34,956 bases of DNA. It comes from Thermoprotei archaeon (lineage in GTDB: Archaea; Thermoproteota; Nitrososphaeria; Geothermarchaeales; JDFR-13). Numbering within the stretch: position 1 is the stretch's first letter; every line of letters starts with the position of its first letter. Below the pieces are notes generated by a model. It ran no database searches. It saw only the letters and a program-made list of their open reading frames with translations, and was not told where the DNA came from. The position numbers and the translations under genes are program-made. This document shows, in pieces, positions 22,667 through 30,879 of this stretch. The DNA lies in NCBI GenBank assembly GCA_011043415.1, contig DQXH01000056.1, positions 1 through 34,956 on the forward strand. Reading direction: 5' to 3'.

Positions 22667-23774
22667 ATACCCACTCCTTTAAAACCTTTTTATAGAAGTA
22701 TCTCCAATCGATTTCCACTCCAATACCTGCTTCTTTCCTAGGCTCCATAAATCCGTTCTCCATAATCCACTCTTCAGTAATAATATCCTTCATATAATAT
22801 CTTCTACTTTCCGAGATATCCGACGGGTATTTAACATTATCTAGTGTCGCGATTGATACATTGAATGATCTCCCGATTCCCGTCTCAAGCATCCCTCCAA
22901 TCCACATAGGCGTATTATTTTTTAAACCGATTTCATTAATATGTAGGCTTTCTATAATGCCTCCAACGCGTCCAGGCTTTAGATTAATTATTTTCGTGGC
23001 TCCCATTTTTATAGCCGCCTCAGTCACTAAACTATTCTGTAGACTCTCGTCTAAGCATATCGGTGTACTGATTTTTCTTTGTAGGATGCTATGATAATAT
23101 ATGTCCCAATAGTATAGAGGTTGCTCTAGATATAACAGGTTATATTTATCTATATTCGTCAATCTCGGTATATCCTCCTTAGTATATGCAGCGTTAGCAT
23201 CTGCAGTCAAGGGGATGTCAGGGAACTCTCTCCTAACCTTCTCTAGAACCTCGAAGTCCCATCCAGGCTTAATTTTAATTTTTATTCTTCGATATCCTTC
23301 TTCAAGGTATTCTTCAATCCTCCTAATTAGCCTATCTACACTATCCTGTATCCCTATACTTACGCCAACCTCAACCTTCTTTCTACTACCGCCTATAACC
23401 TCATAAAGAGGTTTCTCAAGATATTTTGCATGTAGATCCCATAGGGCCATCTCGAATGCAGCCTTAGCCATCGGATGCCCCCTTATCCATGATGTTTCAT
23501 TATAAAAGACGTATGGATTTAATTCCTTCTTTAAGACAAGCGGTATAAAATATTCTTTAAATATAGATAAGGCGGTATCTAATGTCTCATACGAGTATGA
23601 CGGCTCTCTTATCGCAACTAGCTCGCCATATCCATAGTAGTCTCCCGACTTCAACCCAATTATAATAGTCTCCTTACACTTTTCAACACCAAAGCTTGTT
23701 CTAAATGGTTCTCTATACTCTAATTTAATTCTCCATAATCTTATCTCATCTACTTTAAAACTTTCTAAATCCAT
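22659..23774 (-). CDS. Enolase-superfamily OSBS / N-acylamino-acid racemase
   Basis: A 371-residue muconate-lactonizing-subgroup enzyme. It has the N-terminal capping domain and a TIM barrel with catalytic lysine motif KIKIKPGWD, metal ligands in DANAAY, LEQPL and LDES, the second Lys in INLKPGRVGG, and WIGGMLETGIGRS. The last blocks are typical of the OSBS/NAAAR (MenC-like) family rather than dipeptide epimerases. No other menaquinone gene is visible, while the upstream, overlapping gene encodes a GNAT acyltransferase. Such pairs are known from the N-succinylamino-acid racemase pathway that turns D- into L-amino acids, so racemase activity is at least as likely as OSBS. Confidence 0.85.
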   Translation of the reverse strand: MDLESFKVDEIRLWRIKLEYREPFRTSFGVEKCKETIIIGLKSGDYYGYGELVAIREPSYSYETLDTALSIFKEYFIPLVLKKELNPYVFYNETSWIRGHPMAKAAFEMALWDLHAKYLEKPLYEVIGGSRKKVEVGVSIGIQDSVDRLIRRIEEYLEEGYRRIKIKIKPGWDFEVLEKVRREFPDIPLTADANAAYTKEDIPRLTNIDKYNLLYLEQPLYYWDIYYHSILQRKISTPICLDESLQNSLVTEAAIKMGATKIINLKPGRVGGIIESLHINEIGLKNNTPMWIGGMLETGIGRSFNVSIATLDNVKYPSDISESRRYYMKDIITEEWIMENGFMEPRKEAGIGVEIDWRYFYKKVLKEWVFR

Positions 23775-24604
23775 GATCCGGGATCCTCCGGGTTAAAACC
23801 CTTCTTCAATATATAAACTCCCTTATAATCGTGATTTTTATATAACATATATCTCACTATAATATATCCCATACTGAACAACTCTGTAAATACTTCTCTA
23901 GTCCTCATCCTCCACGTTACCTTCATCTCCTGAGGATTCCTTCCTACATTATCAATATCAACTGGTATTTCTACACCGATGGTATCTCTATTTAAATATC
24001 CATGGTATATGGGTAGGATATCCTCCTCTTCTCTTCGAGCCTCTAATATGATATGTATATCTTTGTTCCAGTCTTCATAATATTTGTAGCGTATGCGTCT
24101 AAAATACCATTTAGAGTCTATCCACCACTCGACCATAAATCTATCTGACGGAACGCCTCTATTCAATTCATCAGTCATCTCACCATAGTGATTAGGTAAA
24201 TATGTATTTGTGATGCAGCCTAATTTATTGATATTTAGTATCGCATTTTTAGATCTGAGAGGGTCATATGTCCATACAATAAGTTTAAACCCCCTCCTAA
24301 GGGCGTCTTCACGTTGCTTTAGTTTAAGTATAGTGCCTACACCATAATTCTGATATGGATCTAAAACAGCTAATTGATGGGAGTACATACATCGATATCC
24401 TTTAAATTCTCCCTGAAAACCAAATACAAATCCGATCAGCTTGTCATCTAGATACGCCCCCAGTAATACACCACCAACTTCCCTAGCCGCGATCATGACG
24501 TAGGATGGTACAACTATTTCCTCACCCTTCCAAACCTCTCTCTGAATATCCTCTAACAATTTAACTTCACTAGGATCTTCGATATCCTTAATAACAACGT
24601 GCAT
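23765..24604 (-). CDS. GNAT-family acyltransferase (COG3375-like)
   Basis: The track begins at 24679 inside the divergent TPI gene, but the ATG at 24604 (MHVVIKDIED) is the likely start, with a TATA-like TTATAAAATATTA just before it. The GNAT core lies at residues 20-120: VGGVLLGAYLDDKLIGFVFG, YSHQLAVLDPYQNYGVGTILKLKQREDALRRGF (the acetyl-CoA loop) and LIVWTYDPLRSKNAILNINKLG. A 150-residue C-terminal extension is characteristic of COG3375 proteins. The stop overlaps the racemase/OSBS-like gene by 10 bases. Homologues next to NSAR genes were proposed to succinylate D-amino acids, a role inferred here. Confidence 0.8.
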   Translation of the reverse strand: MHVVIKDIEDPSEVKLLEDIQREVWKGEEIVVPSYVMIAAREVGGVLLGAYLDDKLIGFVFGFQGEFKGYRCMYSHQLAVLDPYQNYGVGTILKLKQREDALRRGFKLIVWTYDPLRSKNAILNINKLGCITNTYLPNHYGEMTDELNRGVPSDRFMVEWWIDSKWYFRRIRYKYYEDWNKDIHIILEARREEEDILPIYHGYLNRDTIGVEIPVDIDNVGRNPQEMKVTWRMRTREVFTELFSMGYIIVRYMLYKNHDYKGVYILKKGFNPEDPGSWI

Positions 24605-24659
24605 TACATAATATTTTATAATGTGATTACATAAATAATAAAAATCAGGTGTTTTTAAA

Positions 24660-25334
24660 ATGAAGTTTCCAGTTTTCATAGTAAATGCGAAAAATTATAG
24701 GGAATCTAGTGGTGAGAGGCTTCGCAGGTTTATCGAGTATGCTATTTTAACCGAAGCAGATACAGGGGTTAAAATGTATATAGCGCCCTCCGTCATAGAT
24801 TTATACTACTATAGTAGAGAATTTTCTTCATCATTAATTTCCCAGTATGTAGATGTAGTTGAGTATGGAAGTTCAACGGGGCATATCCCCCTAAAACGCT
24901 TGATTGAAATTGGTGTAAACAGATCTCTGTTGAATCACTCTGAATATAAGGTGCCACATAATAAAATTAAAGAGCTTGCATCACAGGGTTCAAAATTAAA
25001 TTTTGATTTCGTAGTATGTGTGGACTCTATTAATGAGATGGTGAACCTACTTAAATCTGAAGTATATCCAACTGCATACGCGATTGAGCCTCCTGAATTA
25101 ATCGGGAGTGGTAAATCAGTATCTAAATATAAGCCTGAAACAGTGGTTAAAGCCGTTAAATTAGGTGAAGAGTATGATATTCCAGTATTATGTGGAGCCG
25201 GTATAGTCAACGAGGAGGATGTGAAGAAGGCTGTTGAATTAGGTGTCGCGGGGATTCTGGTCTCAAGTGGAATTATAAAATCTAAGGATCCCTTATCAAC
25301 GATGTTAAAAATGGCTTCTGCACTTAAAAAATGA
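24660..25334 (+). CDS. tpiA: Triosephosphate isomerase, archaeal type
   Basis: A 224-residue TIM, shorter than bacterial enzymes as usual in archaea. Substrate and catalytic residues are visible: the Asn-Lys pair in VNAKNY, catalytic His in LLNHSEYK, catalytic Glu and loop 6 in AIEPPELIGSGK, and the phosphate-binding VLCGAGIVNEEDVKKAVELGVAGILVSSGI. It interconverts DHAP and G3P, the substrates of the FBP aldolase/phosphatase encoded 2 kb upstream on the same strand. It is divergent from the GNAT gene. The leader has AGGTGT, about 9 bases before the ATG. Confidence 0.96.
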   Translation: MKFPVFIVNAKNYRESSGERLRRFIEYAILTEADTGVKMYIAPSVIDLYYYSREFSSSLISQYVDVVEYGSSTGHIPLKRLIEIGVNRSLLNHSEYKVPHNKIKELASQGSKLNFDFVVCVDSINEMVNLLKSEVYPTAYAIEPPELIGSGKSVSKYKPETVVKAVKLGEEYDIPVLCGAGIVNEEDVKKAVELGVAGILVSSGIIKSKDPLSTMLKMASALKK

Positions 25335-25421
25335 ACTCTAAATACTCTCAAAATAATTATAGGTTGGAATAGTACAGGAGAAGACGGAATCAACTATGGA
25401 AAATGTATTGGAAGGATGACA

Positions 25422-25845
25422 ATGATAATGATATCCTACAGCCAAACGGCTTTAGAAAGTATTCTAAAGGAAATCTATGATTTATTTCTAAATTTAATTG
25501 AGTCGGATGGTAAAGTAATAGACCTCTGATGTGGAAATGGATTGCTATTGAGTCATTTAGTCAGGGGGAGTAGATATAAATTTATTCCCCATAAGTTGAT
25601 TTTATTAAGGAGTCTATAGATCAGGCAAAAATATTATATTACCTGAATACCTGGATAATTTCATAGTGGCAAATATAATTGACCTCAATTTAAAACCGCC
25701 TTCCTTCAACTATATTTATTCGACCCAACGAATGTACATGAGGATGACTTTGGAGAAGATATTAAGAGCATACATACCGAGAGGTAGAATAATATTCTAT
25801 ATAGGTGTGAGTAGAAAACACCCCACAACTTTATTGATGGATTAA
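25422..25845 (+). pseudogene. Decayed class I SAM-dependent methyltransferase
   Basis: Within the 622-base gap after tpiA the plus strand holds broken coding sequence. From ATG 25422 the frame reads ...KEIYDLFLNLIESDGKVIDL, then TGA (25527-25529) exactly where motif I should have Gly, then CGNGLLLSHLV. So a DLGCGNG motif I has been changed to DL*CGNG. After a frameshift comes VDFIKESIDQAK, after another NIILPEYLDNFIVANIIDLNLKPPSFNYIY, and then FDPTNVHEDDFGED in a third frame; the end reads RAYIPRGRIIFYIGVSRK. At least one stop and two or three frameshifts show real decay. The substrate is unknown. No other gene is seen in this gap, and tRNA-Arg follows. Confidence 0.75.
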
Positions 25846-25956
25846 TTCAACCCTATAACATCCCTAAGTTATAATCATAGTCAATAATTGAAATATTTTC
25901 TCTACTATAGTCTTAATTGTATGGTTTTACTTGATATTGTAATGTAAAATAGTCTT

Positions 25957-26031
25957 GCCCCGGTGGCCTAGTCTGGATAGGGCGCGGGCCTCCGGAGCCC
26001 GAGGTCCCGGGTTCAAGTCCCGGCCGGGGCG
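25957..26031 (+). tRNA. tRNA-Arg (anticodon CCG)
   Basis: Acceptor GCCCCGG/CCGGGGC with discriminator G, anticodon stem CGGGC/GCCCG around CTCCGGA giving anticodon CCG, and T-arm GGTTCAAGTCC. No intron and no CCA. The gene lies 168 bases before argS, whose product charges it. Upstream AT-rich sequence (about 25925-25950) can serve as promoter. Confidence 0.95.
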
Positions 26032-26095
26032 AATTTTTATATGTTAATTTACGGCTGTTTATTTCTTAATGTATAATTTTATATCCTTTAGGTTA

Positions 26096-26154
26096 CATAC
26101 AATGTATGATTATAATTGAGGTGTGTCTTGTTATAAGGGTATAGTTATTACCCT
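26096..26154 (+). promoter_or_regulatory. Two short dyads in the argS leader region
   Basis: CATACAATGTATG (26096-26108, 5-bp arms) and AGGGTA-TAGTTAT-TACCCT (26136-26154, 6-bp arms, 7-base loop) lie 46-104 bases before the argS ATG. They could be operator sites or a small hairpin in the leader. AT-rich background makes chance dyads common, so support is modest. Confidence 0.3.
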
Positions 26155-26199
26155 AAATTATATTAATAATAAAGTATTTTTTCAGTTTAAGGATCTATT

Positions 26200-28113
26200 A
26201 TGAATCTATTAGAACTTGGTAATATCATTAGAGGTCATATTAAGGATTTTCTAGATAATATTGGTGTCCGGGAAGTTGATATTACTCTCGAAGTGCCTTC
26301 AAGGATTGAGTATGGAGAGATCGCAACTTCAATATCATTCAAAGTATCTAAAGAGATTGGAGGGCGGCCCCTTGATATAGCCAATAACTTAAGAGATTTC
26401 CTTGTATCTAAGAATATTCCTTATATCGATGTAATTGAGGTAGCTGGATCTGGCTATGTGAATTTCAAGCTTAATAAAAACCTGTTTTTCAAGGATTATT
26501 TCAGGGAGATTGTTGAAGATGGTCTGAATGTATATGCAAATTACTTTGGTGGAAAATATTATAGGATAGAGTATACAAGTGTAAATCCGAATAAAGCTCT
26601 ACACATAGGTCATGCGAGGAACGTGATATTAGGTTCGTCACTAGCCACACTATTAAAGAATTTAGGTAATAAAGTTGATCTGCTTAATTACATTGATGAT
26701 ACAGGGGTTCAGATGGCGGATATTATTATAGGATTTTTAAAGCTGGGGTTTGAGCCTGTATCACCTGAGAATATGCGATTCGATAAGTATTGTGGTGATG
26801 TAGTATATGTTAAGGCTGTAGAGGAGATTGAGAAGTCAGATGAGCTTAAGGATCTACGTAGGAAGATAATAAAATATATTGAGGAGGGTGATAATCCAAT
26901 AGCATTCTTTTCTAGGGCGTTGGCACAGAAAGTATTGAGTGAACAGTTGAAGACATGCTGGAGGTTAGGAGCATATTACAATCTACTTGTATGGGAGTCT
27001 GATATAGTATGGAGTGGATTACATAAAGAATTATTTAAATTAGTCGATAGATCCTCAGGCAGGATAATTAAGATAGACTCAGGGAAATATGCTGGTACGG
27101 TAGTTATTAAAGTCTCGGAGGAACCCGATTTTAATCCATATCAAGATGAGGTGATTATGCGTAGTGACGGTACCTTGACATATGCTGGTAAAGATCTTAT
27201 ATTTGCTATATGGAAGTTAGGCCTGTTAAAATATCCTTTAAAGATTAAAGTATTTGGACGGCAACCTAATGGGGGTATCCTCTATACCACTACTAGTGAA
27301 GATTCATTCGACGAATATATACCTAATGGCTGTGACCTTCTATTTAATGTAATTGGAATTGAGCAGACGAAGCCTCAAAAGGCTATTAAGGAGGCGATCA
27401 CAGATTTATACGGTGATGAATATGGCTCAAGATATATTCATTATTCATACTCGTTAGTTAAACTATCTGGAGAGTCTACTAAGAAATACTTTGGTATCGA
27501 ATATGAGGATAAGGCTATAAGAATGTCTGGAAGGAGGGGGATATACTTCAATGTTGATGATGTATTGGATAAGATGGTTTCAATGGTTTTAGATGATATT
27601 AAGGAGAGTAATCCCGATTTAAGTGATGAGGAGGCTCGGAAGATAGCTGAGAAGATATCTGTAGCAACATTAAAGTATAGTTTATTATCGATTGACAGGG
27701 ATAAGGAGGTTATATTCGATATAGATAAGGCCTTAGATATTAGGGGTGAGAGCGGTGCATATATCCTATATAGCTATGTTAGAGCCAAATCGATACTGGA
27801 GAAGGCTGGATATACCGAGGCTAACTATGAGATCGACTTCGGTTTGTTGGATGAGGACGACTATAAGTTAGCGAGGCAGATGATGCTTCTACCACTCTAT
27901 ATATATGACTCTATTAGAAAGTTTGAGATTAAACCTCTTGTAAACTATATGTATAAGTTATCTACGGTGTTCAACGAGTATTATGAGAAGAATCCTGTTC
28001 TAAAGGCGGATGAACCAGTTAGAAGTTATAGGCTAGTTCTCGTGAATGTGTTTAGGCATATAATGGAGATTATATCGAAACTAACTAATATAGAGTTGGT
28101 GGATAGAATGTGA
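26200..28113 (+). CDS. argS: Arginyl-tRNA synthetase
   Basis: A 637-residue class I synthetase. An N-terminal Add-1 domain (about residues 1-100) is followed by the HIGH motif in NPNKALHIGHARN, the inserted domains, the KMSKS-equivalent IRMSGRRGIYFNVDDVL and a DALR anticodon-binding domain at the C-terminus (SYVRAKSILEKAGY..., RSYRLVLVNVFRHIMEII). It charges tRNA-Arg in the cytoplasm. The tRNA-Arg(CCG) gene lies just upstream. The ATG starts at a normal position (MNLLELGNII). It ends one base before the convergent DNA methyltransferase. Confidence 0.96.
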   Translation: MNLLELGNIIRGHIKDFLDNIGVREVDITLEVPSRIEYGEIATSISFKVSKEIGGRPLDIANNLRDFLVSKNIPYIDVIEVAGSGYVNFKLNKNLFFKDYFREIVEDGLNVYANYFGGKYYRIEYTSVNPNKALHIGHARNVILGSSLATLLKNLGNKVDLLNYIDDTGVQMADIIIGFLKLGFEPVSPENMRFDKYCGDVVYVKAVEEIEKSDELKDLRRKIIKYIEEGDNPIAFFSRALAQKVLSEQLKTCWRLGAYYNLLVWESDIVWSGLHKELFKLVDRSSGRIIKIDSGKYAGTVVIKVSEEPDFNPYQDEVIMRSDGTLTYAGKDLIFAIWKLGLLKYPLKIKVFGRQPNGGILYTTTSEDSFDEYIPNGCDLLFNVIGIEQTKPQKAIKEAITDLYGDEYGSRYIHYSYSLVKLSGESTKKYFGIEYEDKAIRMSGRRGIYFNVDDVLDKMVSMVLDDIKESNPDLSDEEARKIAEKISVATLKYSLLSIDRDKEVIFDIDKALDIRGESGAYILYSYVRAKSILEKAGYTEANYEIDFGLLDEDDYKLARQMMLLPLYIYDSIRKFEIKPLVNYMYKLSTVFNEYYEKNPVLKADEPVRSYRLVLVNVFRHIMEIISKLTNIELVDRM

Positions 28114-28114
28114 T

Positions 28115-29071
28115 CTATCCAAATAATTTTTCATATATATACTCGGCTATGGCCTTTGCGAGAGGCGGAGGGACAGATTCCCCAACTTGGTTAAACTGCT
28201 GGTCTGTCCCTCCTGAAAAGATATGGTTATCTGGATACCCCATTATACGAGCCTCCTCCCTTACAGTCAATATCCGGTCATCATATGGATGTATAAACCT
28301 TGATTTACCCATTATGGTGGGAGCAGGTTTAAATGGATGAAGTCTCATATATTGTTTATACTCTCTTAAGTCCCCTCCCCTAAAATAGTCTAAAGCCTTA
28401 TTCCAAGTTATCCTATCCATTTTATTCCAGAATCTCTTGGGAGGCTTGATATATGCATGATTCGGAATTTCATTTGGGTATCTAGGATCAGGCAGGTCTT
28501 TAATGGCGTCCCATACGGTAGTTACAGTTCTAATTATCCTCGGCTTAATTTTAATGTTGGATATAAACACCCTCCTTCTATAACTAGGTACTCCAAAGTG
28601 TATCGCATTCAACTTATTAAAATATATTCTATCATAACCAACGCGCTTAAACTCGTATCTAATTAAATCTGGAATTGGATCCACGGTTATTCCGGGGACA
28701 TTCTCAATTACAAAGACTCTCGGCTTAATATCCCCTATTATTCTAATAGCCTCTAAAGTAAGTCTGCCTCTCGGATCAGTATATAATCTATCAACTGGAT
28801 CTTTCATTATATCTCTACTCACTTGAGTAAATGCCTCACAGGGTGGGGATGCAATTATAACATCTATATCTCCACCATATTCATTTATAATATCTATTGA
28901 ATCAACTTTTCTAATGTCTATGACCCACACATCAGTCTTAGGGAAATTTGATTTATAGCTGATCGACGCATCTAGATCCTTGTCTATAGCTAGTAAAATC
29001 TCGTAGCCTGCTTCATAGAATCCTCTTGAATAACCCCCTGCACCGCTAAATAAGTCGATTATAAACACCAT
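28115..29071 (-). CDS. Cytosine-C5 DNA methyltransferase, solitary
   Basis: A 318-residue m5C methyltransferase. Motif I is DLFSGAGGYSRGF (6-), motif IV SPPCEAFTQVSR (75-, catalytic Cys), motif VI VIENVPG (about 121-127), motif VIII region SYRRRVFIS and motif X QVGESVPPPLAKAIAEYI. The usual PPCQ of motif IV is PPCE here. The target-recognition region between VIII and IX is short, so the recognition site may be small. No restriction endonuclease, MutS-like repair or phage genes are nearby, so a host epigenetic or orphan role is more likely than a simple restriction-modification pair. It is tail to tail with argS. Confidence 0.9.
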   Translation of the reverse strand: MVFIIDLFSGAGGYSRGFYEAGYEILLAIDKDLDASISYKSNFPKTDVWVIDIRKVDSIDIINEYGGDIDVIIASPPCEAFTQVSRDIMKDPVDRLYTDPRGRLTLEAIRIIGDIKPRVFVIENVPGITVDPIPDLIRYEFKRVGYDRIYFNKLNAIHFGVPSYRRRVFISNIKIKPRIIRTVTTVWDAIKDLPDPRYPNEIPNHAYIKPPKRFWNKMDRITWNKALDYFRGGDLREYKQYMRLHPFKPAPTIMGKSRFIHPYDDRILTVREEARIMGYPDNHIFSGGTDQQFNQVGESVPPPLAKAIAEYIYEKLFG

Positions 29072-29134
29072 ACCAATACTAATTTTTTAATATCATACTC
29101 TATTAATAGTTATAACTGAATTTAGGTGGATAAT

Positions 29135-29590
29135 ATGTTTGTATTTATAGTCCACAATATATACAGTAATGTAAAGCTGAATGAAGTTATTGACGTATAT
29201 CTATCTTTTCCAATCGTGGATCTTCTCGTAATATCTAAAGCATCTAGCGCCGCGGCTCAGACAGGGGTTCCTGAGGCTGAGAAAAGGGCTTATTTAAAGG
29301 GAAGACGAATCCTATACCTACCCGATTTAACCGATGTCAAGGATATATTGAAGCTGGATAAACTATATTTAATTGTTCCAAATAAAATCCCCTCGACCCC
29401 TCTAGATTTCGGGAGGCTGGCAGAGGAGATTAAGTCTATCCGTGTCGGCATAGCGGTCTCTGCGGGAGACTCTACATTTACCGCTAGAGAGCTTGAGCTG
29501 GGTGAGCCGGTTAATATAGGTATTAATGAAATTCTCCCGCCAGCGGCATATGCTGGCATCATATTATATAGCGTTACATCGAGAACGTGA
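29135..29590 (+). CDS. COG4080-like archaeal protein (SpoU-like/RecB-family label), function unknown
   Basis: A 151-residue small alpha/beta protein. The pattern MFVFIVHNIYSNVKLNEVIDVYL, then LLVISKASSAAAQTGVPEAEKRAYLKGRRILYLPDLTDVKDILKLDKLYLIVP, fits an archaeal family with a conserved SAAQxGVPEA box that is variously labelled SpoU-methylase-like or RecB-family nuclease. No catalytic motif of either is evident. The track starts at a GTG inside AGGTGG; the ATG at 29135, 5 bases behind this ribosome binding site, is preferred. It is divergent from the DNA methyltransferase and is followed by the C/D sRNA. Confidence 0.55.
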   Translation: MFVFIVHNIYSNVKLNEVIDVYLSFPIVDLLVISKASSAAAQTGVPEAEKRAYLKGRRILYLPDLTDVKDILKLDKLYLIVPNKIPSTPLDFGRLAEEIKSIRVGIAVSAGDSTFTARELELGEPVNIGINEILPPAAYAGIILYSVTSRT

Positions 29591-29643
29591 ATTATCGTAA
29601 ATTTTATATAATGTTTAAAATAGTATCAACTTAATTTTATTTT

Positions 29644-29701
29644 AGCGATGATGATGCCGTTCCAGAATGAATCTATGATTATATCCTGGGGTATCTGAGC
29701 T
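29644..29701 (+). ncRNA. Box C/D guide sRNA
   Basis: On the plus strand: stem AGC, C box ATGATGA, 12-nt guide TGCCGTTCCAGA, D' box ATGA, spacer ATCT, C' box ATGATTA, 13-nt guide TATCCTGGGGTAT, D box CTGA, stem GCT. The internal C'/D' motif again shows the compensatory AUGAUUA/AUGA pair that keeps the kink-turn. A TATA-like GTTTAAAATA at 29613-29622 predicts a transcription start near 29643, exactly at the RNA 5' end, so it appears to have its own promoter. The N+5 rule predicts methylation in UCUGgAACGGCA and AUACcCCAGGAUA. From memory the latter partly resembles the conserved UACCCCGGGG stretch near the 23S peptidyl-transferase centre, with wobbles; this was not checked. The 3' end touches the DUF763 stop codon. 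Confidence 0.82.
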
Positions 29702-30861
29702 TATATTAATTTAAGTCTACTTATTCTTTGAAGCGCTTTTCTCTTCTCCTCCCTATCTATATCAGCACCATAAACAGTCTCTTGCAGATAATTAATTAGT
29801 TTATCATATGTCTTTACGTCTACAGGATATGGAACACCATCTTTACCGCCTACTGTAAAAGTATACTTGATCGTATCCCTCCATTCAACCTCCTCACCAT
29901 ATATTAGTGAGGCTATTAATGCTAATCCCCTTACAACTTCTTTATTAACGCCTCTAACATTTAGAAACTCTGGAATTGTGGTAGGCCTATTTTCATAGAG
30001 TCTTCTAACTATACTCCAATTAATCTTAGGCGGCATAAATAGGATCTTAGCATTACTTGGAGCAGTATATTCTTTATCAACACTTAAATATTGGTATAGC
30101 CCAATCTTTAGAGTACTGTATAATTTATCTAAGTCTCTATGAACTCTCCGGTCAGCAATAATGTCCAGTATTAACTTCTTCGCTTCCCTCGACTTCCTAT
30201 CTACTAGATTTAAAATATTATTCTCAATCCTCTGTGTAACTATACCTGTATGTGGCTCCTGAACTACCGAATCAATTCTATTTACATTGCTCCAGTGGTA
30301 TCTCCTAGCATATTTAATATCAATGTTCATACCCTGCTGTATTATCGACCAGTAGCGATCTTCGGAAAATATAATAGCCTGATGATATAGATCATATCCA
30401 TCTTGAAGAAGGAAGTTATCTGTACGTGCAACTAATCTACTTAGATACTTCAACTCATTTATATAGGCTGTATTTAGTGTTTCACTCATATTATCAAGGT
30501 AATATGGGATATTAATTGCCTCTCTCCCCTTCCCACCGACTATATAAATCCCGAATTCGTTACCATCTCTAAAAATTTCTTTAAATACACCTGTTAATAC
30601 TGTAGTTATTCCAGATGAATGCCAATCAAAACCCAATGCACATCCAAGTGCTTGGAACCAAAATGGATTTGATAACCTATATATAAACTCATTTTTACCG
30701 AGGTCCTCAATAATAACCTTTGATATAGCATATCCTAGCTTAACCATTCGATTAAATAGCCATCTTGGTACGTGTCCACTATGTAAAGGGAGATAAGATA
30801 CGCTAGCCATCCCTCTATATACACCTAAATTGAGCGTCTTTAAAAGGTTTTCGCCATCCAA
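29701..30861 (-). CDS. DUF763 family protein
   Basis: A 386-residue member of the DUF763 family, recognised from GMASVSYLPLHSGHVPRWLFNRMVKL, FWFQALGCALGFDWHSSG, the following VLTG, IYIVGGKGREA and YHQAIIFSEDRYWSIIQQGMN. The function is unknown; its conserved His, Trp and Asp residues hint at a catalytic or nucleic-acid-related fold, but none is proven. The N-terminal PLHSGHVPRWL is the family start. It is divergent from the second pilus-type operon across only 6 bases to the first ATG, so the two may share regulatory DNA. Confidence 0.9.
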   Translation of the reverse strand: MDGENLLKTLNLGVYRGMASVSYLPLHSGHVPRWLFNRMVKLGYAISKVIIEDLGKNEFIYRLSNPFWFQALGCALGFDWHSSGITTVLTGVFKEIFRDGNEFGIYIVGGKGREAINIPYYLDNMSETLNTAYINELKYLSRLVARTDNFLLQDGYDLYHQAIIFSEDRYWSIIQQGMNIDIKYARRYHWSNVNRIDSVVQEPHTGIVTQRIENNILNLVDRKSREAKKLILDIIADRRVHRDLDKLYSTLKIGLYQYLSVDKEYTAPSNAKILFMPPKINWSIVRRLYENRPTTIPEFLNVRGVNKEVVRGLALIASLIYGEEVEWRDTIKYTFTVGGKDGVPYPVDVKTYDKLINYLQETVYGADIDREEKRKALQRISRLKLI

Positions 30862-30879
30862 ATAATAATGGTGATTTTA

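Noticed and set aside
24605-24679. N-terminal extension of the GNAT protein
   Set aside because: It would overlap the start of the divergent TPI gene, and the ATG at 24604 has a promoter-like sequence directly ahead.
24935-25393. Minus-strand ORF of 152 codons across tpiA
   Set aside because: Antisense shadow of TPI with low-complexity Ser/Thr/Pro composition.
28110-28340. Small plus-strand ORF after argS
   Set aside because: Antisense to the C-terminal coding part (motif X) of the DNA methyltransferase.
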